From the NCBI GenBank assembly GCA_025094145.1, contig JALLLS010000038.1, positions 124,001 through 188,000 on the forward strand: a stretch of DNA of 64,000 bases, read 5' to 3'. The DNA comes from Spinellus fusiger (lineage: Eukaryota > Mucoromycota > Mucoromycetes > Mucorales > Phycomycetaceae). Every line of letters begins with the position of its first letter. The stretch's first letter is position 1. The position numbers and the translations under genes are program-made. This document shows positions 21,384 through 33,349 of this stretch, piece after piece. The notes beneath the pieces were generated by a model. That model ran no database searches. It saw only the letters and a list, made by a program, of their open reading frames with translations, and was not told the DNA's origin.

Positions 21384-24135
21384 ATGGATTTTCATGAACT
21401 TAACGACGAGTCTAATACACACACCACAGCACGTAGAGCCAGTGTCCCTGAAAGAAGACAGCTGTGTCTAGTCAACACACTACGACACGACCACCGCCTG
21501 CCGCCTTCTCTTCCACTGCCACTTCCTCTGCCTTACCTGCCCAGTGACTACCTGCCCAGTCCTTCAAGCCCAAAGCAGTTTGTACTAGACCCACAGTACA
21601 CACAGAGAAGACCGTGGAAGAAGAGACAGCGCTCTCAGTCCACCAGTCACTCTCCAGTACAGGAGCAGCCACGCCTTGCTATTGAGGACAGCCAGAACAA
21701 CAAACCCTATGCCTTGGTACCCTACAGAGAGTGGACTGTTATTCTGTAAGCAACTCCATGCATGCATACCAAGAGACAGAGAGAATAACACAGACTAGAC
21801 GCAACGATACTCAAGGACAAATTGTCTTGTTTAATCCAGAAACAAGGCTTATTACTCTCCAACGGTATCTGCCAGAGACATTTAATCTTCCCTTGGCACC
21901 CACCAGTGAGGTAAGTCTAGTCTCTTTGGTCTTGGTCTTGGTCTTGGTCTTGGTCTTGGTCTTGGTCTTGTTCTTGTTCTTGTTCTTGTTCTTGTTCTTG
22001 TTCTTGTTCTTGATCCTATACTTAATCCTATACTTAATCCTATACTTAATCCTATACTTAATCCTATACTTAATCTTCTGCTTGGTACTCTATAGAGTCT
22101 TAGTGGAAAGTGTCCTTTGTGCCATCGAGTGTTTCCCAGAACTCTCACTGAAGAAGAGGCAAGACTTCTATAGAAAACATCTCTTCTTTCTTTCTTTCTT
22201 TCTTTCATGGCACTGATCTTCATGGCACTGTTTAGAATACTAGGCCTACGTTTATGGACAGAAACTACTTTAGACTTCTTGGTTCTACGGCCAAACAGTA
22301 AGCCCACTGCATTGACCATTCTATTGACTATTCTCTCCATGCCAAGAACTCCCCTTGCTGATCAGTCAGAACCACTGTCCACCCTCCCCACCCTCACCAC
22401 TCCCCTCAACGCCAATGCATTCAACCATGGCTACTACGAGAACTTTTTTGTAGAAGTAAAGAAACTTGGTCGTGGATTCAGAGGAAGTGTCTATCTGTGC
22501 AGTGTAAGTCTGTCAATGAACTCTCTTAACATGTGCAAAAGCATGAATTGGATGGAGTCACCTTGGGCCATTATGCTGTCAAGAAGGTTGCCATTGGTAA
22601 AGACAGACATATGAACAGATGAGTACTATACTGATGCATGGGCACTGACGCACGGACATGTGTATGAATGTATTTATGTATGGACTTAGGCAATAACCAC
22701 CCTTGGCTTGTAAGAATGCTAAGAGAAGTGCATTTATTGGAGCGTCTGCATCATCCCAACATTGTCAGTTACAAGCACTCTTGGCTTGAGTACAGTCGTC
22801 TAACAGCCTTTGGTAACCTCTCTTTTGTGTGGATTTTGTGTGGATGGATGGGTATTAATGGATGGGCATGTGGGTTGGTTGTATAATAGGCCCCAAAGTA
22901 CCCTGCCTGTTTATCCTCATGGTAATGACTCCATCCCCCTCCCTCTTTTTTTCTTTCTATTTCATCTCTACCTCTTTCTCTGTTCTCACTTATCCTCTGC
23001 TCTGTCTAGGAATGCGCCAATGGTGGCAATCTTGAGGAGTACCTCGAGCCCCTCACTGAGCCTTACAATGATCCACCCAATGACACTAGCAAAACACGCA
23101 AACAACTCAAACGAGAGCGCATTCGACGTCAACAAGGCACATCTACCACTCATGTCCCTCAGAAACGTCTCTTGAGCATGACAGAAGTATGGTCACTGTT
23201 CCTGGACATTGTTGAGGGTCTTGCTCATCTCCACCAACAAAACATTGTCCACAGAGACCTCAAGCCTCCGAATTTGTTGCTTACTTGGGATGAACGGAGT
23301 CGCAGTCTGGGGCAAGCAGAGGGAGAAAAGGGTGTGGATTCTCGTGGCATGTAAGTGTCTAGAGAGATGTGTCCTAGGGCTCTTTTACATATCTTGTTTC
23401 TTGTTTCTTTTTAATACAAGTCCTCGTGTCTTGATCTCTGACTTTGGAGAGTGTGAGGATTTGGAAGTGGATCAGGACCAAGATCCTAATCGAACAGGAG
23501 CAACAGGCACATTGGAGTTCATGGCGCCTGAACATGTGCGCCTGAATGCACTAGGAAGAAACACAGTAGAATACTCTTCCAAGGCAGACATGTGGTCTCT
23601 TGGCATGGTGCTGTATTATCTCTGCTATTCTCGGTTGCCCTACAGTAATGTAGAAGATGTGGATGTGTTGAAGCACGAGATTCTTGGATTTAAAGAGTGA
23701 GTGTCTCTGTTGTTTTTCTCGTTCTCATTCTCATCTCTCTACCTCTCTACCTCTCTACCTCTCTATAAAATCAACCCACAGAGTCAGATTCCCCTCTTCT
23801 CGGTTTCCTGCCTCCCATCCTGTGGCAAGAGAGTCCCTACGCACATCACCCCCTGTGTCTGATGTTCCACAAGAGATGAAGTTGTTGATTCGGATGTTGC
23901 TCTCCATCGACCCCAACAAACGTCCGTCGTGTGATGAGATACTCTCAAAGTTACGACAGATCCAAACATCAGAAGGGCCCTTGGAGGGTCCCTCAATCCA
24001 GCGACAGGGGCAGGGGAGTGTGGCGTGTTCACCCGAGAGACGGCGGTCCTTGGAGGCCTCTCTTTTGAGGCCCTACAAAGAACCCTCCCCACCACGTCAT
24101 GTATGGGAGACACTTCCACCAGGTCACTTTTCAGA

Positions 24136-24179
<44 letters not shown>

Positions 24180-24883
24180 GAGAAGAGAATGAAAGTGAGA
24201 GTAGGAGTGAGAGTAAGAGTGAGGATATGTATGCAGTGAGTGGTCAAGAGAGGAGAGAGAGTCCTGTGTATTTTTGTGATGAAGAGGAGGAGAAAGAGCA
24301 AGAACAAGTACGACCAGGAGCTGAAGATAAAGAGACCATGGAGACAGTAGAAACAGTAGAAGCAATGAAGATAGTGCTGCCTTCTTCTACAAGTACAACT
24401 ATGAGACGAGTGGCTTACACACCCCATCCTACAGACAAGACACCTCTCTTGAGTGTTCGTAAAAGAACAAGGGACAGCCAAGAAATAGAATCAGCCCTGG
24501 AGCCCACTTTTCATCGTCATCATCAAGAATCAGAAGAAGAATCAGAAGAAGAAAGACACTATCCACCCATGCATTCCAATGGATGGGGCATGTATGAAGT
24601 GGCTGACTCTTCTCAAGACAGACACCTCAGTATGCCAGCCAAGAAAAGACGTCTCTTGACAATGCTTCCTCAGCGCTGGCATCCTTTCATTGAGCCTTGG
24701 ATTCCTACTTTTAAGGATCACTGTTTAACGAGTACACTCAAAACAACAACCATGGTGATCAAGGTAATTGACTCAGTAAAAGGAATTTGGCACAGGGATG
24801 GAGTGTTAATGAAGGTTAGATTGCCACGTGCACTTATCCATGCTATCCCTACGCCCCGTTACCAAGTACACTGTATCCGGTGA
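21384..24883 (+). CDS. IKS1: IKS1-family serine/threonine protein kinase
   Basis: Eleven exons: 21384-21745, 21799-21910, 22096-22158, 22236-22297, 22347-22503, 22542-22596, 22690-22812, 22890-22921, 23010-23350, 23421-23696, 23782-24883 (894 aa). The N-terminal region has LVPYREW...LRNDTQG and a single CPLC half-knuckle (164-167), both typical of IKS kinases. The kinase domain has a glycine loop LGRGFRGSV, Lys266 in YAVKK, HRD 403-405, DFG 443-445, TLEFMAPEH and DMWSLGMVLYYL. Long insert between the lobes. The C-terminal tail has a Ser-Glu repeat (24135-24180) and is otherwise disordered. Intron 3 (22159-22235) uses a GC donor. Intron 2 holds CTTGGT, CTTGTT and 12-bp repeats. Substrates of this family are poorly known. 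Confidence 0.88.
21925..22082. repeat. tandem repeats inside IKS1 intron 2
   Basis: Consecutive CTTGGT, CTTGTT and then a 12-bp CTATACTTAATC unit (about 5 copies) fill most of the 185-nt intron between exons 2 and 3. Confidence 0.85.
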
Positions 24884-26312
24884 TTCTACTAGCGACCCTT
24901 GATTTCTGGAGGTAAACAATAGATAAAGTGGAGAGCAGTGAAAAACTAACAAGAAAAAATAAATACAGCGATAGTGTATCTCGGAGTATTTTCCTTGCTG
25001 TTTGTCATCTTTCATGGGTAGCAACCGTTGCTCTTTTGAAAGGAAGTGTGTGTTCAGCAGGACATTAAAGTGTTCAGTTGCCTGGTTACTTGGTTAGTTA
25101 CCTAATGAGTTGCCTGGTTACTTGGTTACTTGGTTACTTATTCATTTATGGATTCATTGACCCACTGACCTTTGACTCATCTACCTATTCCTCTATTGGT
25201 TAGAACCATCTCACTACTCATATTCCCCCCTTCTTCATCATCATAGAGAATAGCCACCCTTCTCTTATTTCTCTCCCATTGGACCAATAACAACGATTCT
25301 TTTCTTTCTTTCTTCTAAAGTTGACTCCATCCACGTGTTTATCTATCTAAAGTATTTCTTACTTGTCTACTTAGTCTGTATGAACTCCAAGCGAGAAAGG
25401 TCAATCTACCCCACTTTAGATAACAAGTCACACGAAGAGTGATTGGACAGGGAGCCACAGATCCATCTCCCCCCCCCTTTTCCTCTTCCTCCTTTGTCCA
25501 ATCCCCTTTGCGGTGAGTCGTTTAAAGTCACAAGTCATCGTTTGCTGGTATGGCATGGCGCTTATTTCAGGCTAATAAGAGCGTATGCACATTGTTGCTG
25601 GTGTGGCGCTTGCCTTTTGGTTGGGTTATTTAACATCGTCCTGGAGATTACTTGACTTACTTCTTGAAGAGGTAAACTCCTCCCTCTTTCTTCATCTATG
25701 CACCCTCTTTCTCAACACCCACGCTTACACTTTTGATTGTCCACAATGAAAGCAATTCGTGTACTGTTCGTGCGGGCTGTGTGCAGTGTATCTTGGACTG
25801 TTTTTTGTCTTGGAGAGAATTGCAGACACAGAGGCACAACAAGTAAGTAGCCTAGTGTGGAAGAGGACAAGTAGGTCTGATGGTGTAGCACTCTGGACCC
25901 TCTATGCGTACCTCGGCACGGGAACATCTGCAACGTAGAGGCAGTTTCTGAACAAGACAAACCACTCCCTCAATAGAAAAACAAAAAACAAGAGAAACGA
26001 GTGTCTATTTCTTTTCTTTTTTTTATACAGTCCACACAGAGAGAAAGACAGAAAGACAGAAAGAATCAATGCATTTACAACATAAAAACAACGAACAAAT
26101 AAACACTAGAAAAAACAATAGCTGTCTTCTCTTTCTTACATACACATTTCCATACTATTTTCTCTTTCTCTTTCTTTTCTCTTAATCTCACACACACTCA
26201 CACACATATTCAAGCATTATTTACACAAAACAAGAGAAGAAAACATAATAACAAGAACAAGAACAAAAACAAGAACAAGAAAAAGAAAAAGGAAAAGGAA
26301 AGAAAAAAAGGG
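24884..26312. other. spacer between convergent IKS1 and BTG/Tob genes
   Basis: About 1.4 kb. It contains repeats of TTACTTGG (25080-25140), CT/GA-rich runs, a possible tiny spliced ORF (25746-25938, separate entry) and the BTG 3' UTR with A-rich tracts (26230-26310). No other coding sequence recognised. Confidence 0.45.
25746..25938 (+). CDS. possible 40-aa spliced ORF with mitochondrial-type N-terminus
   Basis: Hypothetical. ATG 25746; exons 25746-25787, 25826-25842, 25875-25938 with GT-AG introns of 38 and 32 nt would give 40 aa. The start MKAIRVLFVRAVCS has arginines and no acidic residue, like a mitochondrial presequence; the tail includes SDGVALWTLYAYLG. No family recognised. Introns of this length are below those of neighbouring genes, so this may be chance. 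Confidence 0.2.
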
Positions 26313-27016
26313 TTAATTGGCCAACACCAAATGCTGCTGCTGATCTTCCTCTTCGGGTGGTGAAGCAAGAGGTTGCTCCTGTTTACCTACTGTCGTTACT
26401 ATTTTTGGCTGCTTAGCAAGTGGGGAGGATTGGTGGACATAGTTCCGTGTCAATCTTAGCCCGTCTGGACTGCTGGGAGGAGAAATGCGGATGGGTGTGG
26501 AGGCTCTGGGTTGGATGTAGTGGAGAGGATGGCTGTTGGTGTGGCTGCTCTTAGGCGAGCGGGTACTGGCTTCTGTTTTCATGGGGGAACGACCACGAGA
26601 ACGGTCTTCAAACAGCGTCATTATGTTGCCATGGTCACCCACTCGATACGACACCGAGAAAGGGTCAATCCACAGCACGAAATCACGAGGCAAGTGTCGG
26701 TCGATGCATGTCACTGGGATGTCTGCATTGTTAGCGGCTATAAGTGTAACGAAGGTCAGCATGGGATATTTCTCTGTTTCTAAATAGGACGTTATCATCT
26801 ACCCAAAGCAAGCACTGGGTCCAGTTGTCCATTGAAGTTGGAGAGCGCACGGAATCCATTGCCACGGTAGGGATGGAGTGGGTCCCAGTGGTCGACAAAG
26901 CGGTGGGCAAGGAGGTCTGTGAGTTGGTTTTTGAGAAGCACCAGTCTCTCTTGGTCTAGTTTTGACTGCAGGAGTCTTGCCAGGAAATCAACGGCTTGGG
27001 TAATCTCTGTGTGCAT
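26313..27016 (-). CDS. BTG/Tob-domain (anti-proliferative) protein
   Basis: Minus strand, exons 27016-26803 and 26737-26313 (212 aa); 65-nt intron. The start was put at MHTEI because metazoan Tob/BTG proteins begin the same way; an in-frame ATG at 27043 would add 9 residues. Domain 1-115: helix TEITQAVDFLARLL, box A HWDPLHPYRGNGFRAL (43-58) and box B LPRDFVLWIDPFSVSYRVG (87-105) with the WxDPxxVSYR signature. The remaining 100 residues are disordered, Ser/Pro-rich with SPMK and SPSSP-like sites that could be phosphorylated, then Glu/Gln-rich. Known role in animals: linking CCR4-CAF1 deadenylase to mRNAs and restraining proliferation. Divergent neighbour is RPP40. Confidence 0.9.
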
Positions 27017-27866
27017 CTTGGCATTCAGTCCACACGTCAGCAAATTATAATATTAATAGCAAGGTGGTTGTGTGCAAATAGGAAAGATAGGAAAAGGGCA
27101 GTGGAAGAAGAAGTCTTTTTTTTCTTTTTCTTTTTCTTTCTTTTTTTATATTTTCAATTGGAAGGAAGAAAGAGGAAGAGGAAGAGGAAGAGGAAAGGAA
27201 GAGAAAGAGCGTCTTCTCTTTCATCATGGCGGGATTTCAATGTGAACCAGCCTTTTCCTTTCATATTCAAGGATTGAGACACAGAACATGGACAGAAAAG
27301 GGCATTTCTTATTGATAATTCTACGATTTAGATTCTGCCAACCTCCACACCCTTGCCACTGGAAATTCAGCAGTCACATGTGAGACCCCCATGGCATGGG
27401 TATGGAGAAGATGGACTGTGGCTCTACAAAGGCCTAAGAAACAGTAGAGAAGTTCACTGGGAATAAAAAATAAAAAATAAAAAACACCACCCACAGACAC
27501 CACCAAAAAGGAAAAGAACTCCATGAAAGAGAGAAAGCTATGGACACAGTCACATTTCTCTGTCTGTTGATATCTGTCCTGGTCCACTTGTTCTCATTTC
27601 ACAGGCCAATAAAGACAAAACAAAGACAAAATAGAAAAATAAATAATTAAAAAAAAGACAACTAAAGAAAAAGGGAAAAGAATAGATGATAGATGATAGA
27701 TGATAATAGTGATAATAGTGATAATAGTGATAATAGTGATAATACTATTATTAGTGATGGTGATAATAATAGAGATAATAACACTAATAATAACAATCAT
27801 AAGCAAAAAAAAAAAAAAAAGCATGGCAGCTGGGTTTGGATAGGTTAGATGGTCCAAGGGTTTGTC
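27017..27866. promoter_or_regulatory. divergent spacer between BTG/Tob and RPP40
   Basis: About 850 bp with a polypurine (GGAAGA) run near 27160-27205, A-rich tracts, and a GATAATAGT tandem repeat (27690-27745). It may hold 5' exons of RPP40 that I could not identify. A short ATG frame at 27225 ends after about 30 codons and has no recognised content. Confidence 0.4.
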
Positions 27867-29577
27867 ATGAGTCTTAAGTCTTATTTGCCCCATGGGCCCA
27901 GCCTAGTGTCTGCTGTGGATCTGTCAGTGGTGGATATGGAAACAGACCTCGGCTACATGCAGGAAGCCATCAACAGCCACCCGTTCAACCAACAGGTAAG
28001 AACTTATCTGTAGTGCAGTGTGGAGTGAAGCGTCAATGTCGTTTGTGTAGGTGGCAGTACTGCTTCCTCATTGTTCACTCGAAACAGCACAAGCCCACCT
28101 AGGCAACAGTCTCGGGTGCTTTTATACCGTGGAGATGAAGCTATCGTGTGTACTAGATCCAGTATTTCTCAAGACCTATTTCCAGTCAAGTAAGAAATGA
28201 AAGCACAGGAAGAAGCATGAGAATTGACATGGACTAGATACACATTGTTTAGTACTGCACAGTAGTGAAGCCCACCTAGATTCCGATGATGTTGTGGCTG
28301 TGGACAGTCGTGGTATGTGTGTTTACAGTAGAAATAACAGCAAGATATCCTTCTCCAACCCATCTCTCCAACCCATCTCCTCAAGGCCATCTTATCCTGA
28401 GTCTCACAAAAACAACCTATGAACTGCTGGGGATGCCTGCAAGGAAACAGACAAGATCAGATGCACAACGTCAAAGATACTGTAAGCTGACCCATATCCA
28501 CGGGAGAAATAGAGACATGAAAGAAGGGGAAGATTGGGCTGCCCTGTCATACTAAATAAAACCAACAGTGATTCAGATCCACCTTGCAGATCAGGCACTT
28601 GTCCCAGGCACCAAAAGATATGAACGCATGGTATTCTGTTTGGACAAGGCATTTGGCCGTCCTATGAAGATGGTGGCTGCTTCGGTGGACAAAGGTAAGA
28701 AACGCATGTTCTTCTATAGACACTTCCCCTCCCCCTCCTCCCCTTCCTCCCTCCTCCTTGGCAATGCAGACTACCAATGCAGACTACCAATGCAGACTGC
28801 CAATGTAGACTGCCAATGTAGACCGCAAATGTAGACTACCAATGTAGACTACCAATGCATGTTACTTATGGGACTATTAGTGACAGGATCTCCCCAAGAG
28901 ATTGAGTGGCCTAAAGGTAGTCTATGGCAGCAGCATGAAAACAGGGGAGTCGTGGAGGAGTTGTCCGATATTACTATCCCATCATTCGATACCCTACAGC
29001 CCATGATGATCCAAGCAGCCGCATGGGAACAGAGCGCCATGTCAGCAGTAGAATGGATTGGACTGGCCCATCACAAGGCAAAGAGGTAAGGCTGTACAGT
29101 TGAGCCAAGGGTGGTCAAAGGTAGTCAAGAAGAAGACTGATCGAATGAGACCTGTAGACTCAACAGCACCGACCGACCCGATCCATTTTTGTCTGTGTAT
29201 AGACCACCCACACCGCATACAACCCACCAAAAGAGTGTTATTATAAGTTGGAAGGGACTGATCTTGCCCTCTCTTATCCACAGTACACTATTGGTATTAA
29301 GGTATCTATTCCTCCTATATAAAAGAAGGTACAGGGATTCATTAAAAGGGACGCTTTCTTTAGGAAGATGATGTCTGTCAAGGCCACTGAAAGCTGGACT
29401 TCTCTGACTGTCTGGGGATGTCAAGACTCACCTTTTGGATGGGATCAACAAGAACACCACTACTTCTTGGGGGGTGAAAACGACTCTACTATTCTACTAC
29501 TGCCTGATTCAGAGCAAGGCCAGTCTAGCATGGCTCTTTATTACAAGATGTATGGCAGTCACCATGTCAGTTACTAG
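27867..29577 (+). CDS. RPP40: RNase P/MRP subunit, RPP40 type
   Basis: Eight exons: 27867-27995, 28051-28189, 28271-28312, 28386-28481, 28569-28694, 28881-29085, 29203-29301, 29364-29577 (349 aa with this start; ATG 27849 would add 6). Recognised from a run of conserved blocks in the order of human RPP40: THLDSDDVVAVDSRGHLILS, LTKTTYELLGMP, GTKRYERMVFCL, VEWIGLA, KGLILPSLI, SWTSLTVWGCQDSPFGW, then a C-terminal LYYKMYG. Acceptors GTGAAG/CC (exon 3) and CTTTAG/GAAG (exon 8) were fixed by these matches. Role: protein subunit of nuclear ribonuclease P and MRP in tRNA and rRNA processing. The N-terminus is least certain; further upstream exons are possible. Intron 5 contains a 14-bp repeat. Confidence 0.87.
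28767..28860. repeat. 14-bp repeat in RPP40 intron 5
   Basis: About seven imperfect copies of AGACTACCAATGCA/AGACTGCCAATGTA. The array is entirely intronic and ends 20 bp before the exon 6 acceptor. Confidence 0.85.
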
Positions 29578-30644
29578 TAAAAGGAAGAAGGAAAGAAGGA
29601 AGAAAAGAAACACCATTGTTTGTAGTTATTTTTGTTGCTGTCCATAGCTTGATGAGACACTCATTGAACCTCCTCTGTAGAAAGTATAAATTTAGACTCT
29701 TTGCTTCTGTACTAGAGTGAGTGATATAAGGGAGGGTAGTCGAGTCATGGAGAGCAGTGGCTGGTCTTTTTTCTTTTTTTCTTTTTCTTTGGTTGGATCA
29801 ACTGGTGGCTATAATAGCACTCGTAGCAATATGGATATTTGCAGTCTGTCCAATAAGACATGCTTGGAATAGGCCATGGAGGCACATCACTCTAGGACAC
29901 TGTATCCCTTGCTATCCACAGTAGGACACATCGAAGGCTTATTTCTCGTTCTATTCATGTCGTTGCTATTTAAACCTAATAAAGCAAACTTCCACTCATT
30001 GAACTCTAAAAGAGTACACAGATTCATGCATGAGACCTCTTATTCACATGCTGAGGAATTCTCTGATAGGTGTGGATAAGTTGAGGGAGAGTTGATCGAT
30101 TTATGTCTCTGAATACATTCCAAGTAGACCTCTTCTATGTCTGTGGTTATTGGCTAAGGATGTGTATTGATGGCATACATTAGCCAACAAAAAAGAAGAA
30201 AGTGATACGTTCTCAATAGCCCTAAAGTGGCTGATCTATGCAATGCAATGGACTCCACTGCATTCAAACACGGAAACAAATGTGGCTGTTATGCTCTGTT
30301 AATGGCATAAAAAAAAGAAAAAAAGAAAAAAAAGAGAGCCACCCACTAAGAAAATAAACAGGCTCAAGGCAAGCTCATTGACCAAGAACGTCCTTGTTTG
30401 ATATTAGCATTACAGTGTAAGCCTATATATTTACTTTCCTGCAGTGTTACGTTACATGCAATTCATTTTATTACAATAGATGGGCTTGCTTTCAATGCCA
30501 ATTCATATTTTTGCATTAGAGCCGAGGAAAATGGAGCCATTTTGCATTGATGGCGCATTGAAACTCCAAAGATCCAATGCAAATATCAACAGACCCATGC
30601 TATTTCAGGGTGGCACATGAATAGATGACGATAATACACCAACT

Positions 30645-30959
30645 TCAATAGGAAGTAACAGACGACTGAAGGGTGTATATTTTGGTCTTACTCTTCTTAG
30701 GGCCGATCCCAATGATCCCAATGATCCCAATGATCTGACTGATATTGTTTGTTGCTATAGCAACTCTTTGATCTATTTGAATCCTGAGGCTGTTTACTGT
30801 TATATTCTTTCTTCCCCAAAATAGATTCTTTCCTCTATGGCTAAAGCACACTCGTATCCATAGGGTGAGCTTGAATTCCGAGTCGACTATCGACCCTTTT
30901 AATTTTAGCAATTCAATCCTAGCTTTATTTAGTATCTCTTTTGGATCTTTCCTCCTCAT
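30645..30959 (-). CDS. unrecognised 104-codon ORF
   Basis: Starts MRRKDPKEILNKARIELLKL, basic and helical at the N-terminus, then a GIIGIIGI stretch that comes from a short DNA repeat. No family recognised, no introns evident and no neighbour context. Could be a decayed fragment or chance. Confidence 0.15.
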   Translation of the reverse strand: MRRKDPKEILNKARIELLKLKGSIVDSEFKLTLWIRVCFSHRGKNLFWGRKNITVNSLRIQIDQRVAIATNNISQIIGIIGIIGIGPKKSKTKIYTLQSSVTSY

Positions 30960-31184
30960 GGCAATGGATCACTTGACATTTAAAAAAGCCCATTGGCTAT
31001 CTGAATCTGTTATAAATAGAGTGGGGGTTTCCAGTTATAGAAAAGTACCAAGAGGAGAAATCAATGCCATACTTATTGGTGCCATTAGAGAAAGGGTATA
31101 GAATAACACTTCGTAAGAATGAAAACATGTTACGACAAGTGTTTCTCATTCTGTAGTGATTTGTGTTTATGTCTATCTATCTAT

Positions 31185-31335
31185 TTATCTATGGCTTTGT
31201 TTATCTATTTGTTTATCTATTTGTTTATCTATTTGTTTATCTATTTGTTTATCTATTTGTTTATCTATTTGTTTATCTATTTATTTATCTATCTATTGAT
31301 CTATCTATTGATCTATCTATTGATCTATTCTTTGG
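31185..31335. repeat. 12-bp minisatellite (TATCTATTTGTT)
   Basis: About 8 copies of TATCTATTTGTT followed by TGATCTATCTAT units. Frames over it (IYLFIYLF in +) are repeat translations. Confidence 0.85.
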
Positions 31336-33349
31336 TAGCATGTCTATTAAAACAGTCAACGACACTCTTTTGACTTGTGGAAATGCCTAGGATGTGTCAA
31401 GAGAAGGAGCTACAAACAGCACCAATGGAGTGTTGTTCACCAATGAAAGAAGAATTCTTTTATTTATTTATTATTTATTGAATAGGCCGACACTCTAATG
31501 AAAGAAGAAAAAAGAATGATAAGAAATAAATAACACAAAGGACATATAAAAAGATACTGGTCATAGCGCATTCTTTTTCTTCTACGATAGAACTTTCTAG
31601 TCTCAAATAAAATTGTTCATCTGTTCCGCTTGCAAACAAAATAGAAATACAGCCAATGTTGGGTGTCCAAGTAAAACATAAAGAGTGACATCAGACACAT
31701 CTAATCACGACTCTTATCATTATTATTAATAATAAAAACCAAAATGTGTGCATAAACAGATGATCAACAGATAAAAAGAACGATATGAGCTCTTTTCTCT
31801 CTGTCAATATTGATTCATTTGAGAAATGCATCTAAAGACACAAAAGACATAAAAAGACATAAAAAGACATAAAGCTTGTTACTATTTACAGTGACACTGT
31901 CGTATCTTTATCCAGACTACAGAAAATGAAGGCACACCTACTGTAGACTACATACCAGTGTTATTTTCAAAGAGTCTCTATTATTAAAAGAAATGGAAAA
32001 GAATTATATACAAATGCAAATGCAAACTTTCAGTGCTTTTTGCAACATAACTTATCATGGACCCAGGAAGGTCAGTCCTCAACAAGAGATAGTAAATGAA
32101 AGTTACAGAATGAGAACCAATTCAAGGACAGCTTTCTTTTCAACAGAGAATAATAAATATCCTAAAGCTATAAAGAGGGTGGGGCCTTGAGAGATCATCA
32201 TCAATGGCCCTTTATAAATATAGGTCTAAGTCTAGGTCAAGAAAGTCTCTAAATTCTTATATAAAAAACATTCCAACTATCCAGTCAACATAAAGAAAAA
32301 GGTTTTTCTGTTGATAGTGATGAAAAAATACAATCAAGATTACCACTACAAACACAGGCAATGAAGAATAAATAAAATAATAATAATAGTTGTAATAATA
32401 ATAATAATAACACTAAAGAAAAGGATCGAGTATGGCAAAACACACTGATTTGTGATTTCTATATTGACTCGCCATGATTCTTGACACATGTCAATAGACC
32501 CAAAAAGCAATAGAGGGAATAGAAAAATCTAGAAAATAGCACAGGGCAACCAACCCATACTACATTCAATCCACATTCTTCTCAGACAGACAGATGAATA
32601 GAAAAATAGAAAAATAGAAAGTTAGAAAGTTAGAAAATTAGAAAATTAGAAAATTGGAAAATTGGAAAATTAGAAAAATAGAAAATTAGATAGAAAAAGC
32701 TCCTTTGAATATATTCATATAAATGCAACCCACATTCTAAATAGTAAAGGCATTAAAGTCACTGTGAATACTAGAATCACTTGAGTACACCCTTGATGAA
32801 GAAAAGAGACCTGTCTTTTATAATATAAAATATAAAATATAAGTCTCACTATCACTATCACTTTGCACTCAGGTAGTAGATCTCTTTGAACAAATCATGT
32901 ATCACCCATGAATTCAATGCATGAGCTTATCTATTAGACTCATTATCCTTAAACCTCCCCATTTGGCTGTGAAAATGCAAGCTATTACAAAATATGTGTT
33001 TTATAGGGAATTCTAATTAAAAAAAAAGTTCGTTGGGTGAGTGTGGTGAAAACTAAAGATAAGGGAGCGTGAATATCATTGACCAATTTTGTTATTTGGC
33101 TGTCCCATAGTGATAGAATTAAATTCCTAGTATATTGGTTCTACACAAATATGGCCATTGCATTCTTATTTTTATTTTATTTACTTATACTTTAGTGGTA
33201 TTGACATTGTAAAAAATCTTATAAAGTAGAGTTAGAGACTGCAATGACAAGTTACCGTTTCTCTCTTTCTTGATTTATAGATTAATCTCTACCTATCCAC
33301 ATACACATACACTCACTTTGTTGATCAGTGTTGACTTGAGAAATATAAA

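Larger units (their letters stand above)
29578..33349. other. gene-poor interval
   Basis: 3.8 kb without a gene I can support. It includes RPP40 3' flank, A/T-rich sequence, an unrecognised minus ORF (30645-30959), ATGATCCCA repeats (30710-30740), a 12-bp minisatellite (31185-31335), short AAAGACATA repeats (31840-31870), AGAAAATT runs (32600-32690) and the promoter of the phospholipase gene. Confidence 0.45.

Noticed and set aside
23784..24481. Minus-strand ORFs opposite the IKS1 tail
   Set aside because: They mirror the Ser-Glu repeat and disordered tail coding region; no independent support.
25870..25955. Possible C/D box snoRNA (TCTGATGG ... TTTCTGAAC)
   Set aside because: The C box is imperfect, no terminal stem brings the boxes together, and the same bases can be read as a short exon.
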